From the NCBI RefSeq assembly GCF_041529975.1, contig NZ_CP168030.1:1054001-1118000 (forward strand): a DNA stretch of 64,000 nucleotides. Direction: 5' to 3'. The stretch is from Microbacterium maritypicum (GTDB taxonomy: Bacteria; Actinomycetota; Actinomycetes; Actinomycetales; Microbacteriaceae). A program made the translations under genes and the position numbers. Of this stretch, positions 36,803 to 47,259 are shown in pieces. Under the pieces are notes generated by a model. That model had not been told where the DNA came from. It ran no database searches and worked only from the letters and a program-made list of their open reading frames with translations. Within the stretch, counting starts at the first letter, position 1; every line of letters begins with the position of its first letter.

Positions 36803-36868
36803 ATGACCACGATCGCCACCGCGCGGATCGCAGCTCTCGGCTCGACCCCGGCGCGCCCGCTCTCCTAG
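36803..36868 (+). CDS. Putative leader peptide (21 residues)
   Basis: ATG 36803 to TAG 36866-36868, preceded by a very strong ribosome site GAGGAGGA with 4 nt spacing (36791-36798). The peptide begins MTTIATARIAAL and ends with TPARPLS. It has no homologue I recognise. Its ribosome site is far better than that of the exporter gene 102 nt downstream, and a compound hairpin lies between them. It is likely a regulatory uORF that controls the exporter by ribosome stalling or attenuation, as in drug-inducible ABC genes; alternatively it is only a chance frame. Confidence 0.6.
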   Translation: MTTIATARIAALGSTPARPLS

Positions 36869-36890
36869 AGCCACTCCGCCCCTTCTGCAC

Positions 36891-36926
36891 CGGATGCCGG
36901 ACTCTGTGAGTCCGCTCTCGCATCCG
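36891..36926 (+). promoter_or_regulatory. Hairpin between leader peptide and exporter gene
   Basis: Inner stem CGGACTC/GAGTCCG (36898-36904 / 36908-36914) with loop TGT, stacked on an outer stem CGGATGC/GCATCCG (36891-36897 / 36920-36926) with a 5-nt bulge: 14 paired bases. It starts 22 nt after the leader stop, so a stalled ribosome would reach or spare it. Candidate attenuator. Confidence 0.6.
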
Positions 36927-36970
36927 TCCCCTTCCGCAACCGCATTCCATACGAAACTCGTCTGAGAGAC

Positions 36971-38902
36971 ATGTCTTCCTCGCCTTCCGCGCAGAATCCC
37001 TCGCCTTCGTCCACCCTTTCCACTCCGGCCGCACTGTGGCGGCTGAAGCCGTTCGTGAAGCCCGTCATCTGGCGGCTCGCCGGCGGTGCTGCCAGCGCGC
37101 TCATCGCGGCCATCATCGCCCTGATGATCCCGATCGTCCTCGAGCAGATCATCAGCGGACCGGTCCGCTCCGGTAACTTCACCGCGATCGTCTGGGGTGC
37201 CCTCGCCGTCTTCGCGCTGGGCCTCGGCGAGGCGCTGATGGTCTGGCTGCGTCGTCAGTTCGTGCTCAACCCCTCGACCGAGGTCGAGTACAAGATGCGC
37301 ACCGAGCTGTATTCGCGCCTGCAGACGCTGCCGGTGTCCTTCCACGACAGGTGGGGCTCCGGTCAGCTGCTCAGCCGCATGATGCAGGACATCGGCCTCA
37401 TCCGCCGCTGGCTGGCCTTCGGGCTCGTGCTGCTCGTCGTCAACGTGCTCACCATCATCATCGGATCGGTGCTGCTGTTCCGCTGGCACTGGCTGCTCGG
37501 CACGATCTTCCTGGTCACGGCGATCCCGCTGTGGATCCGCGGCTACCTCTTCGAGAAGCGCTACGGCGCGCTCACCCGCCGCAGCCAGGACCAGGCCGGC
37601 GACCTCGCGACCAGCGTCGAGGAGAGCGTGCACGGCATCCGCGTGCTCAAGGCTTTCGGCCGCGGCAAGCACGCGCTCAGCCGCTTCAGCCGCCAGGCCG
37701 AGACGCTGCGCGAGACCGAGATGAGCAAGGCCGGTGCGATCGCGTCGATCTGGTTCTGGCTCGACATGATGCCGCAGATCGCGTTCGGCCTCAGCCTGAT
37801 GTCGGGCATCTGGCTGATCTCGCAGGGGCAGATCGACGAGGCGCAGCTGTTCGCGTTCTTCGCGATGGCCGTGGTGCTCCGCTGGCCGATCGAGTCGATC
37901 GGCTTCCTGTTCTCGTTCATGCTCGACGCCCGCACGGCGACGGACCGCGTGTTCGACATCTTCTCCGAGACCAACACCATCACGGACCCGGAGAACCCCG
38001 TGCACATCGAGAACCCGCGCGGCGAGCTCGCGTTCGTGAACGCCCACTTCCGGTATCAGGACGCCGGTGCGAACGAGCGCGATCTGCTCGACGGCATCGA
38101 TCTGGTCCTCCGCCCCGGCGAGACCATGGCGCTGGTCGGTCTCACCGGCAGCGGCAAGACCACGCTCACGACGCTGCCCACCCGCCTGTATGACGTGACG
38201 GGCGGCAAGGTCACGCTCGACGGCGTCGACGTGCGCGATCTTCCGCTGTCCGAACTGCGTCAGCACATCGCGATGGCGTTCGAAGACGCGACGCTGTTCT
38301 CGGCGACCGTGCGCGAGAACGTGTTGCTCGGCCGTGCCGACCTCGACGTGCACAGCGAAGAGGGGGAGCGCGTGCTCCGGGAAGCGCTCGACGTCGCGCA
38401 GGCGTCGTTCGTGGACTCGCTGCCCGACGGCGTCGAGACCGTGATCGGCGAGGAGGGGCTCAGCCTCTCCGGTGGGCAGCGTCAGCGGCTCGCCCTCGCC
38501 CGCGCGGTGGCGGCGGCGCCGAAGGTGCTCGTGCTCGACGACCCGCTCTCGGCGCTCGACGTCGACACCGAGGCGCTCGTCGAAGAGGCACTGCGGCATG
38601 TTCTCGCCGAGACGACGGCTCTGATCGTGGCGCACCGTCCCTCGACCGTCGCGCTCGCCGACCGCGTCGCGCTGCTCGAAGCCGGCCGCGTGACCGCGGT
38701 GGGCACCCACTCCGAGCTGCTGAAGACGAGCCGGCACTACCGCCACGTGATCTCCAGCCTGGAGGCCGAGGAGGCGGCGCGGACCGGGGCGATCCCGATC
38801 ATCCGCGACGAACAGCTCGAGGTCGAAGACGAGGTCCGTGAGGGCCGCAGAGCCGAGGCCGCCGACGAAGACCCGATCACCGAGAAGGAGGTGCAGCGAT
38901 GA
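36971..38902 (+). CDS. ABC exporter half-transporter, degenerate-site subunit
   Basis: 643 residues: six membrane helices (type IV exporter fold, about 25-330) and a C-terminal ATPase. Walker [11 protein letters not shown], signature [14 protein letters not shown] and Walker [13 protein letters not shown]: the catalytic Glu is replaced by Asp. This is the mark of the degenerate partner in heterodimeric multidrug exporters of the BmrC/TM287 type. The stop overlaps the next gene by 4 nt. The ribosome site is weak (GAGAGAC), consistent with control from the leader region. Substrate unknown; drug or lipid export is possible. Confidence 0.9.
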   Translation: MSSSPSAQNPSPSSTLSTPAALWRLKPFVKPVIWRLAGGAASALIAAIIALMIPIVLEQIISGPVRSGNFTAIVWGALAVFALGLGEALMVWLRRQFVLNPSTEVEYKMRTELYSRLQTLPVSFHDRWGSGQLLSRMMQDIGLIRRWLAFGLVLLVVNVLTIIIGSVLLFRWHWLLGTIFLVTAIPLWIRGYLFEKRYGALTRRSQDQAGDLATSVEESVHGIRVLKAFGRGKHALSRFSRQAETLRETEMSKAGAIASIWFWLDMMPQIAFGLSLMSGIWLISQGQIDEAQLFAFFAMAVVLRWPIESIGFLFSFMLDARTATDRVFDIFSETNTITDPENPVHIENPRGELAFVNAHFRYQDAGANERDLLDGIDLVLRPGETMALVGLTGSGKTTLTTLPTRLYDVTGGKVTLDGVDVRDLPLSELRQHIAMAFEDATLFSATVRENVLLGRADLDVHSEEGERVLREALDVAQASFVDSLPDGVETVIGEEGLSLSGGQRQRLALARAVAAAPKVLVLDDPLSALDVDTEALVEEALRHVLAETTALIVAHRPSTVALADRVALLEAGRVTAVGTHSELLKTSRHYRHVISSLEAEEAARTGAIPIIRDEQLEVEDEVREGRRAEAADEDPITEKEVQR

Positions 38903-40713
38903 GCTCCGCCATCACCGGAACCCAGGACGAGGATCGTTCCGAGTACACCCGCGAGGAGAGCAGGGAGATCCGTCGTCGGTCTCTCCGGCTGCTCGGATCG
39001 CTGGTGCGCCCGCTGAAGCCGCAGATCGTGCTGGCCGCCGCGGTACTGATCATCTCGACCGCTCTGCAGGTCGCCGGTCCCATCCTGATCAGCATCGGCC
39101 TCGACCGTGCGCTGCCTGCAGCCATCGACCAGGCCGACTGGATGCCGACCTTCATGATCGGCGGCATCTACTTGGCCGCCGGCATCCTGGCCGCCGTGAT
39201 GATCGCCTGGTACGTCATCATCGCCGCCAAGCTGACGCAGGCCGTGCTGCTCGATCTGCGCAAGCGGATCTTCCTGCACACCCAGCGCCTGAGCCTGGAG
39301 TTCCACGAGTCGTACACGTCGGGTCGCATCATCTCGCGCCAGACGAGTGACCTCGATTCCATCAAGGAGCTCCTCGACGGAGGTCTGAACGAGCTCGTCT
39401 CGGGCGTGCTCTTCGGACTCTTCACCTTCATCGCCCTGTGCTTCTGGGACTGGCAGTCCGGCCTGATCCTCGCGATCGGCGGCGTCCCGCTGTTCTTCCT
39501 GATGAAGTGGTTCTACTCGCGCTCGCAGCTGGTCTATCGCGAGTCGCGTGTGATCAGCGCGAAGGTGATCGTCCAGTTCGTCGAGACGATGACCGGAATC
39601 CGCGCCGTCAAGGCGTTCCGCAAGGAGCCCCGCAACGACAAGGCGTTCCAGGAGATCGCGGGAGAGTACCGCGATGTGAACCGCCGCTCGATGCTGCTGT
39701 TCGGCACGTTCGAGCCCGGTCTCATGGGCGTCGCCGCGCTGGTGCTCGGCATCGTCGTGCTGTGGGGCGGCATCCGCGTGTCCGAGGGCGCGCTCACCGT
39801 GGGTGTGCTGCTGTCGGCGGTCCTCTACGTGCGCAACTTCTTCGCTCCGATGCAGGAGATCGCGATGTTCCTGAACTCCTACCAGTCGGCCACGGCCGCG
39901 CTGGAGAAGGTGTCGGGCGTGCTCGAAGAGGTGCCGACCGTTCCGGATCCCGAGAAGCCGGTCGACCTGTGGGAATCCCGCGGCCACATCCGGTTCGACG
40001 AGGTGACCTTCGGCTACAACGGCGAGAAGACGATCCTCCCGAACTTCTCGCTCGACATCCCCGCCGGTGAGACGATCGCCCTGGTGGGCACGACCGGTGC
40101 GGGCAAGTCCACGCTGGCCAAGCTCATCTCGCGGTTCTACGACCCCTCCCAGGGGCGGGTCACTCTCGACGACGTCGACCTCCGCTCGCTGCACCCGAAG
40201 GACCTTCGCCGCGCGATCGTCATGGTCACGCAGGAGGCCTACCTGTTCAGTGGCACCGTCGCGGACAACATCGCCCTCGGCAAGCCGGATGCGTCGCTCG
40301 ACGAGATCAGGGCCGCCGCGCGTGCGGTGGGAGCGGACGAGTTCATCTCGTCGCTGCCCGACGGCTACGGCACCGACGTGAACAAGCGCGGTGGACGGGT
40401 CTCGGCCGGTCAGCGCCAGCTCATCTCGTTCGCCAGGGCGTTCCTCGCGGACCCCGCGGTGCTGATCCTCGACGAGGCCACGGCATCGCTCGACATCCCG
40501 TCGGAGCGGTTGATCCAGGATGCGCTGCAGACCCTGCTCAAGGACCGCACCGCGATCATCATCGCGCACCGCTTGTCGACGGTCGCGATCGCGGACCGGG
40601 TGCTGGTGATGGAGCACGGGCAGATCATCGAGGACGACACTCCGGCCGCGCTCATCGGCGGTACCGGCAAGTTCGCCCAGCTGCATGCGGCTTGGCAGGA
40701 GACACTGGTCTGA
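38899..40713 (+). CDS. ABC exporter half-transporter, catalytic-site subunit
   Basis: 604 residues: six membrane helices plus ATPase. Walker [11 protein letters not shown], Walker [13 protein letters not shown] with the catalytic Glu, and switch His in IIAHRLSTV. The signature reads VSAGQ instead of LSGGQ. Paired with the preceding subunit, the good LSGGQ of that protein and this Walker site form the active ATP site, and the weak pair forms the degenerate site. The start overlaps the previous stop (ATGA), as expected for a 1:1 heterodimer. Confidence 0.92.
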   Translation: MSSAITGTQDEDRSEYTREESREIRRRSLRLLGSLVRPLKPQIVLAAAVLIISTALQVAGPILISIGLDRALPAAIDQADWMPTFMIGGIYLAAGILAAVMIAWYVIIAAKLTQAVLLDLRKRIFLHTQRLSLEFHESYTSGRIISRQTSDLDSIKELLDGGLNELVSGVLFGLFTFIALCFWDWQSGLILAIGGVPLFFLMKWFYSRSQLVYRESRVISAKVIVQFVETMTGIRAVKAFRKEPRNDKAFQEIAGEYRDVNRRSMLLFGTFEPGLMGVAALVLGIVVLWGGIRVSEGALTVGVLLSAVLYVRNFFAPMQEIAMFLNSYQSATAALEKVSGVLEEVPTVPDPEKPVDLWESRGHIRFDEVTFGYNGEKTILPNFSLDIPAGETIALVGTTGAGKSTLAKLISRFYDPSQGRVTLDDVDLRSLHPKDLRRAIVMVTQEAYLFSGTVADNIALGKPDASLDEIRAAARAVGADEFISSLPDGYGTDVNKRGGRVSAGQRQLISFARAFLADPAVLILDEATASLDIPSERLIQDALQTLLKDRTAIIIAHRLSTVAIADRVLVMEHGQIIEDDTPAALIGGTGKFAQLHAAWQETLV

Positions 40714-40822
40714 TGATGCCGATCACCTCAGCTCTGCGGGCGCGGGACCTCCCCGTGCTCGCAGAGGTGGGGACCGGCTTCGGGAGCGCGGCACGGGGGA
40801 TCCGTCCGTCGCCGCGCCTGGG

Positions 40823-40828
40823 TAGCAT
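40823..40828 (+). promoter_or_regulatory. -10 box of the coiled-coil gene, leaderless
   Basis: TAGCAT with 6 nt (CGAATC) to the ATG at 40835. Confidence 0.5.
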
Positions 40829-40834
40829 CGAATC

Positions 40835-41650
40835 ATGGACCCCTTGCTGTTCGCCGCCGAGTGGTGGTGGATCGCGCCGACCGCCGTCGCTGCGGGAACG
40901 GCCGGTGCGATCGGTCTGCGTCGCAGGAGCAGCACGATGAGCGGGCGTCGGCTCGAGGTCGATGCGGCGCGCCACGACCTCAGGACGGCGCAGCGGATCG
41001 CGTCCGAGCGACGCATCGCCCTGAAGATCGCCCGTGCCGATCTGGCTCGCGTGACCGCGGAGCGCGCAGCGCAACGCGCGACAGCGGAACAGGTGGCCGG
41101 AGCGCGGCGCATGCTCAAGGAACGGGAGCGCGACGCCAAGGCGGCCTCGGCCGACGTGCGTGCCCGTCAGGTGCGTCTGAACGCCGCACGCGCGGCGATT
41201 CCGGGGTCCTCCGAGCCCGGCCCCGTGGAACGGCTGCATGCCACGCACGACGCCGTGACGGTCCGGTGGATGCGGTACGAGACCGACCCCGCGCTCCAGA
41301 TCGCCTATCCCGCGATGACCGATGTCAAGCTCCCCGCCACGGCGGCGTACCTGCGGGCAGCCGGACACGCGGCCGAGATGCGGCGCGCGGTCTCCGGCAA
41401 GACCACACCCGCCGACTTCGCGGCCTACCGAGACGCGGTCGCCGAGCTCGAGCGCGCCTTCGAGGCCGCCGAGCACGCGGCGAGGGTCCAGGCCGGCGAG
41501 GCCCCGCCGAACGCGGCGTGGCAGGACGCGGCCCAGGACATGCTCAGCCGTTCCGCCGAGGCGATCGACCGTGCTGCCGGTGCGGCGGCATCCGCCATCG
41601 CCGCCTGGACCAACCGGAAGAAGCCCGGCAAGCCGGACGACCGCCCCTGA
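40835..41650 (+). CDS. Unrecognised coiled-coil membrane-anchored protein
   Basis: 271 residues; no family recognised. The start MDPLLFAAEWWWIAPTAVAA is one membrane segment, ending in a basic RRRSS anchor. Residues about 40-125 are Ala/Arg-rich and helical with heptad-like spacing, likely a coiled coil. The second half (KLPATAAYLRAAGHAAEMRR, FAAYRDAVAELERAFEAAEH) is also helical, ending in a basic tail. It may be a scaffold or division-linked protein. Leaderless, single gene, convergent with the sugar operon's last gene. Confidence 0.75.
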   Translation: MDPLLFAAEWWWIAPTAVAAGTAGAIGLRRRSSTMSGRRLEVDAARHDLRTAQRIASERRIALKIARADLARVTAERAAQRATAEQVAGARRMLKERERDAKAASADVRARQVRLNAARAAIPGSSEPGPVERLHATHDAVTVRWMRYETDPALQIAYPAMTDVKLPATAAYLRAAGHAAEMRRAVSGKTTPADFAAYRDAVAELERAFEAAEHAARVQAGEAPPNAAWQDAAQDMLSRSAEAIDRAAGAAASAIAAWTNRKKPGKPDDRP

Positions 41651-41678
41651 CGGCCGCCCGGCGAAGCGCGTCAGGCGG

Positions 41679-43118
41679 TCAGCCCTCCACGGTGCGGGTG
41701 CGGATGAGTTCCCGGTACCAGAGGCCGGAGTCCTTCACTGTGCGTGCGAGGTCGTCGAAGTCGACCCGCACGATGCCGAACCGCTTGGCGTAGCCGTATC
41801 CCCACTCGAAGTTGTCGAGCAGCGACCACACGAAATACCCGCGCAGGTCCACACCGCGCTCGATCGCCCGGTGTGCGGCGGTGAAGTGCCGGCGCAGGTA
41901 GTCGGTGCGCTCGACATCATGCACCGCACCGTCCTCGGTCACCTCGTCTTCGAACGCGGCGCCGTTCTCGGTGACCATGAGCGCCTGCTCGGGGAACTGC
42001 TCGGAGAGTGACACCAGCAGCTCCTCCAGTCCCTCCGGAGCGATGTTCCAGCCCATGGCGGTGTAGGGACCGGGCTGCTCGACGAACTCGACCAGCTGGT
42101 CGCTGCCGGGCCAGGCCGTTCCGCCCGCGGCACCCTTGTGGCCGTCGTTCTGCTGCTTCGGCGAGACGCCGTCCCAGAGGCGCACGGTCGCGGTCGAGTA
42201 GTAGTTCACTCCGAGCACGTCGATCGGCTGGGCGATCGTGGCGAGGTCGCCCTCCTGCACGAAGTTCCAGTCGGTGACCGATGCGGTGTCCTCGAGGAGA
42301 TCGGCCGGGTATTCGCCGCGCAGGATCGGTCCGGTGAACGCGCGGTTGGCGAGGGCGTCGATCCTGCGCATCGCCTCCGCGGCGCCGTCTCCCTGTCCGC
42401 GGAGCACGTGGAAGTTCAGGGTGACCGAGTAGTCCGGGTCGCCGGTGGAGGTCGCGCGAAGCGCCTGCACCGCGCGACCGTGGGCGAGGTTCAGGTGGTG
42501 CACGGCAGACAGCGCCGACGCCGGTTCGTGGCGGCCCGGCGCGTGACCGCCCTGGCCGTAGCCGAGGTAGGCCGAGCACCACGGCTCGTTCAGTGTCGTC
42601 CAGGTGTGCACGCGGTCGCCGAGTGCCGTGCCCATGATCTCGGCATAGCGCTCGAAGGCGTCGGTCGTCGCCCGCGACGTCCAGCCACCGGCATCCTCGA
42701 GGTACTGCGGGAGGTCCCAGTGGTAGAGCGTCGCCACCGGCCGGATTCCGCGTTCGAGCAGCCCGTCGACCAGGCGCGAGTAGAAGTCGATCCCGGCCTG
42801 ATTCACCGCGCCCGATGCGGTGGGGACGATGCGCGGCCAGGCGATCGAGAACCGGTAGGCCTCGAGCCCGAGGTCGGACATCAGATCGAGGTCCTCGTCC
42901 ACACGGTGGTAGTGATCGCACGCGACGTCGCCGGTGTCGCCGTTCCAGACCCGACCCGGTGTCTTGCTGAAGGTGTCCCAGATCGAGGGGGTGCGCCCGT
43001 CCTCGGCCGCGGCTCCCTCGATCTGATAGGAGGCGGTGGCCGACCCGAACGTGAAGTCCTCGGGGAACACGAGTCCGGAGCCGCGGTAGTCGTCGCGGGG
43101 CGTGAGCAGGCTGGTCAT
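41679..43118 (-). CDS. Beta-glucosidase, family GH1
   Basis: 479 residues, full-length (beta/alpha)8 barrel. Acid/base E178 in TLNEPW and nucleophile E384 in [25 protein letters not shown] is the N-terminal GH1 signature and [20 protein letters not shown] the usual end. No signal peptide, so it acts in the cytoplasm on imported oligosaccharides. Its ATG overlaps the GH31 stop codon (ATGA), so the two are co-translated. With the alpha-xylosidase it could finish degradation of xylosyl-glucosides. It is the last gene of the operon. Confidence 0.94.
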   Translation of the reverse strand: MTSLLTPRDDYRGSGLVFPEDFTFGSATASYQIEGAAAEDGRTPSIWDTFSKTPGRVWNGDTGDVACDHYHRVDEDLDLMSDLGLEAYRFSIAWPRIVPTASGAVNQAGIDFYSRLVDGLLERGIRPVATLYHWDLPQYLEDAGGWTSRATTDAFERYAEIMGTALGDRVHTWTTLNEPWCSAYLGYGQGGHAPGRHEPASALSAVHHLNLAHGRAVQALRATSTGDPDYSVTLNFHVLRGQGDGAAEAMRRIDALANRAFTGPILRGEYPADLLEDTASVTDWNFVQEGDLATIAQPIDVLGVNYYSTATVRLWDGVSPKQQNDGHKGAAGGTAWPGSDQLVEFVEQPGPYTAMGWNIAPEGLEELLVSLSEQFPEQALMVTENGAAFEDEVTEDGAVHDVERTDYLRRHFTAAHRAIERGVDLRGYFVWSLLDNFEWGYGYAKRFGIVRVDFDDLARTVKDSGLWYRELIRTRTVEG

Positions 43119-45349
43119 GCGGTGATCTCCTCGAGGTCGACGGTGTAGTCCTCGGCGCGCCCATCGGGGTCCGTCACGGTGACCGTGGTGCTGCCGGCGC
43201 CGCCGGGGAAGACCCGGAGCCGCAGTCCGTCATGGTAGTCGTAGTCGGGGCGGTCGACCCGGGCGCCCCAGGGGAGCGCCGTGCCCGGCCGTACGTACAG
43301 CGGCAGCGAGTCGAACCCGTGCTTCTCGCGCCGCCAGCCGCCGCCCGTGACGGTCTCGCCCGTCAGCAACGAGGTCCACTCGCCGGCGGGGAGGTAGAAC
43401 TCGACCTCTCCGTCTTCGGTGAACACCGGGGCGACGAGCAGGTCGGAGCCCAGCATGTACTGCCGGTCGAGGTAGGCGGTCGCCGGATCCTCGGGGAACT
43501 CCAGCACCATCGGCCGCATCAGCGGCACCCCCGTCGCCGCGGCATCCAGCCCCTGCTGGTACAGGTACGGCATCAGGCGCATCTTGAGGTGCGTGAACTG
43601 CCGCGTCACCTCCACGGCCTCCTCGTCGAACGCCCACGGCACCCGGTACGAGCTCGAGCCGTGGAAGCGCGAGTGCGACCCCAGCAGCCCGAATGCCGTC
43701 CAGCGCTTGAAGACACCGGCATCCGGCATGCCTTCGAACCCGCCGATGTCGTGGCTCCAGAACGCGAACCCCGAGAGCGCGAGCGACAGGCCTCCGCGCA
43801 GCGTCTCGGCCATCGACGTGTAGGTCGACGTGGAGTCGCCGCCCCAGTGCACCGGCATGGTCTGGCCGCCGGCGGTCGCTGACCGGGCGAACAGCACCGC
43901 GTCGCCAGCGCCGCGCGTCTCGGTGAGCACGTCGAACACCGCGCGGTTGTACAGGTCGGTGTAGAGGTTGTGCATGCGCTCGGGGTCTGCGCCGTCGGCC
44001 CACACCACATCCGTGGGGATGCGCTCGCCGAAGTCGGTCTTGAAGCAGTCGACGCCCTGCGCGACGAGGCCCCGCAGCTTCGACTGGTACCAGGCGGTGG
44101 CGTCGGGGTTCGTGAAATCGACGAGTCCCATACCGGCCTGCCAGAGGTCCCACTGCCACACCGAGCCGTCGGCGCGCTTCACCAGGAATCCCTGATCGGC
44201 GGCTTCCCGGAACAGGGGGGAGCGCTGGGCGATGTAGGGGTTGATCCACACGCAGACCCGCAGATCCTTGTCGTGCAGGCGTCCGAGCATCCCCTCGGGG
44301 TCGGGGAAGACCCGCGGATCCCACTCGAAGTCGCACCACTGGAACTCGCGCATCCAGAAGCAGTCGAAGTGGAAGACCGACACCGGCAGCTCGCGCGCGG
44401 ACATCTCGTCGATGAAGGAGTTCACGGTCTGCTCGTCGTAGTCGGTCGTGAAGCTGGTCGACAGCCACAGCCCGTAGGACCAGGCGGGGACGACGGGCGG
44501 GCGACCGGTGAGAGCCGTGTAGCGACCGAGCACGTCCTTCGGAGTCGGACCCGCGATCACGAAGTACTCGAGCACCTCGCCGGACACCGAGAACTGCACG
44601 CGCTCCACGGATTCCGAGCCGATCTCGTAGGAGACGTGGCCCGGGTCGTTCACGAGCACGCCGTAGCCGCGGTCCGAGAGGTGGAACGGGACGTTCTTGT
44701 AGGCCTGCTCGCTGGAGGTGCCGCCGTCCGCGTTCCAGATCTCCACGGTCTGGCCGTTCTTGACCAGCGGTCCGAAGCGCTCGCCGAGTCCGTAGACGTG
44801 CTCTCCGACGCCGAGGTCGAGCTGCTCGTGGACGTAGGCGGATGCGCGGGGAGCTGCGCCGCCCTGCCGTCCGTTGCCGACGATCCCGCGATCGACCTGG
44901 GCATCGTCCGCCAGCCGCACGTAGCCCTGCGCCTTGTGGCCGCTGCCGGTCACCCGGCGTCCGTCGACCTCGAACGAGAGGTCCCACGGCTCGCCGGGGG
45001 TGATGCGCGCGACCAGGGATCCGGCGTCCAGCACACCGCCGTGGTCGCCGACGGAGATCGAGGCCGTTCCCGTTCCCGCGCCGGGCAGTGAGAAGCCTCC
45101 CTGCCGACGTCCGCCGGCGTGATGCGCGATGCGTACGCGGATGACGCCCTCCGCGGGGGAGGAGAGGGTGGTGGTGAGTACGGGCCGGTTGAGGGTGTCG
45201 CCGCGCTTCGCGATGACCATCGTGGGTGCGGTGATGACGATGCCGGTTCCGTCCGGCGTCTCGTCGGTCGCGGCGATGTCGTACGCCTCCTGCGCGTAGA
45301 GCGCCGAGACTCCGGGACGCAGCTGCCAGAACCCGTCGGTGAACTTCAT
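43115..45349 (-). CDS. yicI: Alpha-xylosidase, family GH31 (YicI-like)
   Basis: 744 residues from ATG 45349 (the frame stays open upstream but only inside the permease gene). The N-terminus [14 protein letters not shown] matches the YicI beta-sandwich. Nucleophile D439 in KTDFGER and acid/base D505 in GGDSTST; KTDFGE is the YicI-type motif, in contrast to the WNDMNE of alpha-glucosidases. Known YicI enzymes remove alpha-1,6-xylose from isoprimeverose and xyloglucan pieces. No signal peptide. Its start overlaps the permease stop (TAATG). The inferred substrate should be tested. Confidence 0.9.
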   Translation of the reverse strand: MKFTDGFWQLRPGVSALYAQEAYDIAATDETPDGTGIVITAPTMVIAKRGDTLNRPVLTTTLSSPAEGVIRVRIAHHAGGRRQGGFSLPGAGTGTASISVGDHGGVLDAGSLVARITPGEPWDLSFEVDGRRVTGSGHKAQGYVRLADDAQVDRGIVGNGRQGGAAPRASAYVHEQLDLGVGEHVYGLGERFGPLVKNGQTVEIWNADGGTSSEQAYKNVPFHLSDRGYGVLVNDPGHVSYEIGSESVERVQFSVSGEVLEYFVIAGPTPKDVLGRYTALTGRPPVVPAWSYGLWLSTSFTTDYDEQTVNSFIDEMSARELPVSVFHFDCFWMREFQWCDFEWDPRVFPDPEGMLGRLHDKDLRVCVWINPYIAQRSPLFREAADQGFLVKRADGSVWQWDLWQAGMGLVDFTNPDATAWYQSKLRGLVAQGVDCFKTDFGERIPTDVVWADGADPERMHNLYTDLYNRAVFDVLTETRGAGDAVLFARSATAGGQTMPVHWGGDSTSTYTSMAETLRGGLSLALSGFAFWSHDIGGFEGMPDAGVFKRWTAFGLLGSHSRFHGSSSYRVPWAFDEEAVEVTRQFTHLKMRLMPYLYQQGLDAAATGVPLMRPMVLEFPEDPATAYLDRQYMLGSDLLVAPVFTEDGEVEFYLPAGEWTSLLTGETVTGGGWRREKHGFDSLPLYVRPGTALPWGARVDRPDYDYHDGLRLRVFPGGAGSTTVTVTDPDGRAEDYTVDLEEITA

Positions 45350-46236
45350 TACTTGACTGCTCCTGCGGTGATGCCCCTGGTGAGGGTGCGTTGGAAGATG
45401 AGGAAGAAGATGAGCGTCGGGATGATGCCGAGCAGGGCCGAGGCGCTCGTGGTGGTGACGTCCATCAGGCGGTCGCCCTGGAGCACGCTGATGGCCACCG
45501 GGACGGTCTGATTCGCGTTCGACGCGAGGAACGTCAGCGGGATCAGGAACTCGTTCCACGTCCAGATGAAGAAGAAGATCAGCAGGACCGAGAGCGTGGG
45601 ACGGCTGATCGGGAAGATCACTCGCCACAGGATCTGCCAGCGGCTCGCACCGTCGAGCGATGCGGCCTCGAGGATCTCCTTGGGGAACGTGCCGTATACG
45701 GACGAGAGCAGGTAGGTGCCGAACGCCGCCTGGATGACGGTGAACACGATGATGACCGACCACACGTTGTCGTACAGTCCGACCGATTTGAACATGTAGT
45801 ACAGCGGGTAGAGCAGGGCCTCCTGCGGCAGCAGGTTCGCCATGAGGAAGAGCAGCACGATCCAGCTGCGACCGCGGATGCGTCCGATGCCGATCGCGAA
45901 CGCGTTGAGCATCGAGATGACGACCGCGAGCACCGACACGATGCCGGCGATGAAGATCGAGTTCCACACCTTCTCCGGGAAGTTCACCCGCTCCCAGAAC
46001 TTGACGATGCCGCCGAAGTCGAGGGTCTCGGGGAGGGCGAGGGGACCGGAGGTGGCGTAGTCGACGGGCGACTTGAAGGAGTTCACGAGCACCAGGTAGA
46101 AGGGGGCGATGACGAGCAGCGCGCCGACGATGACGAGCGCGAGCAGGAGCCAGTCGATCGGGCGCTTCTTGGTCATGCCGCCGCGCGGGCGCGCCTTGAC
46201 GGGCTTTCCGGTGACGATGGCGGTGGTGGCGTGCAT
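45349..46236 (-). CDS. Carbohydrate ABC transporter permease (MalG type)
   Basis: 295 residues, six membrane helices after a basic N-terminal stretch. The cytoplasmic EAA loop EAASLDGASRWQILWRVIFPIS couples to an ATPase. The start overlaps the stop of the first permease (TGATG) and the stop overlaps the GH31 start (TAATG). No ATPase gene is in the operon, so the transporter probably uses a shared MsiK/MalK-type ATPase coded elsewhere, as is usual in Actinobacteria. Confidence 0.95.
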   Translation of the reverse strand: MHATTAIVTGKPVKARPRGGMTKKRPIDWLLLALVIVGALLVIAPFYLVLVNSFKSPVDYATSGPLALPETLDFGGIVKFWERVNFPEKVWNSIFIAGIVSVLAVVISMLNAFAIGIGRIRGRSWIVLLFLMANLLPQEALLYPLYYMFKSVGLYDNVWSVIIVFTVIQAAFGTYLLSSVYGTFPKEILEAASLDGASRWQILWRVIFPISRPTLSVLLIFFFIWTWNEFLIPLTFLASNANQTVPVAISVLQGDRLMDVTTTSASALLGIIPTLIFFLIFQRTLTRGITAGAVK

Positions 46237-47201
46237 CACAGACCCGCCCTTTCCTTGCGCTCGAGGGAGTTCTGGACGCGGATGAAGATGATCGACACGA
46301 TCACGACCACGATGGTGAGCACCGTCGCGATCGTGGCGCCGTAGCCGACGTTCCGTTTCGTGAAGAACTCCTGGTAGGCGTAGTAGGCGGGCACCAGGGT
46401 GGCACCGGCAGGGCCGCCGCGGGTGATGATGTAGACCGGTCCGAAGACCTTGAGCGCCGCGATCGTGCAGGTCAGGGTGACGACGAAGATCTCGGGGCGG
46501 ATGATGCTCATCGTGATCGCCGAGAACCGCTGGAACCAGTTCGCGCCGTCGAGCTCGGCGGCCTCGTACAGCTCGGGGTCCACGCGCTGGAGCGCGGCCA
46601 TGAAGACGACGACGGGGTAGCCGAGCTGCACCCACACCATGACGACCATCAGCACGATGAGCGCCGACGGCATCTGGCCTAGCCAGTCGTAGGCGGGCAG
46701 CCCGAACCATCCGAGCATCTGGTTGAGGGCGCCGTCGCCGCCGGGGCGCACGATCCAGCCGATCACGATGCCGGCGACGGCGATCGGGAGGATCTGCGGC
46801 AGGTAGTAGGTGGCGCGGAGGAAGCTGCCGACCTTGCCGCCGAACTTGCGTCCGACGACGTCGAACAGGAGGGCTGCGACGATGAGGCCGACGATCGTGG
46901 GCACCACGACCATCGCGATGATCATCCATACCGAGTTCGTGAACGACGTCCAGAAGTCGTCGTCGGTGAGGATCTTCTGCCAGTTCTCGAGGCCGATGAA
47001 CTCCGGTGTGCGCACCCCCTTCCACTTGGTGAAGGTCAGGTACACGTTCCAGATGAGCGGGACGATCACGACGACGAGCAGGAGCACGAAGCCAGGCAGC
47101 AGGTAGATCCAGTAAGCCCCGGTCCCACCGCGGCGCTGCGGGATCGACGGCTGTTCGGGCGGCAGCTTCGTGCGGCCCTCGCGGCGGGTGGCGAGTGACA
47201 T
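46236..47201 (-). CDS. Carbohydrate ABC transporter permease (MalF type)
   Basis: 321 residues from ATG 47201. An ATG at 47207 is in frame but touches GGAG directly; that ribosome site has correct spacing (6 nt) only for 47201. Six membrane helices, first near 30-50, and EAA loop YEAAELDGANWFQRFSAITM. Together with the MalG-type subunit it forms the membrane channel of a CUT1 sugar importer. It follows the binding-protein gene after a strong hairpin, which may lower its expression relative to that protein. Confidence 0.93.
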   Translation of the reverse strand: MSLATRREGRTKLPPEQPSIPQRRGGTGAYWIYLLPGFVLLLVVVIVPLIWNVYLTFTKWKGVRTPEFIGLENWQKILTDDDFWTSFTNSVWMIIAMVVVPTIVGLIVAALLFDVVGRKFGGKVGSFLRATYYLPQILPIAVAGIVIGWIVRPGGDGALNQMLGWFGLPAYDWLGQMPSALIVLMVVMVWVQLGYPVVVFMAALQRVDPELYEAAELDGANWFQRFSAITMSIIRPEIFVVTLTCTIAALKVFGPVYIITRGGPAGATLVPAYYAYQEFFTKRNVGYGATIATVLTIVVVIVSIIFIRVQNSLERKERAGL

Positions 47202-47217
47202 GTTCATCTCCAGGAGG

Positions 47218-47253
47218 TGCGGGGGCGGCGTCCCTGTGGATGCCGCCCCCGCA
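47218..47253 (-). terminator. Intra-operon hairpin between binding protein and permeases
   Basis: Perfect 12-bp stem 47218-47229 / 47242-47253 extended by 4 inner pairs (one wobble). It sits only 6 nt beyond the binding-protein stop, and 16 nt before the permease start. Likely a partial terminator or mRNA-stabilising end that raises the amount of binding protein. Confidence 0.65.
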
Positions 47254-47259
47254 GGTCGA

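Noticed and set aside
43115..45967. Longer version of the GH31 protein starting inside the permease gene
   Set aside because: The extra residues are an out-of-frame reading of the MalG-type permease; the natural start overlaps the permease stop as TAATG and gives the family's N-terminus.
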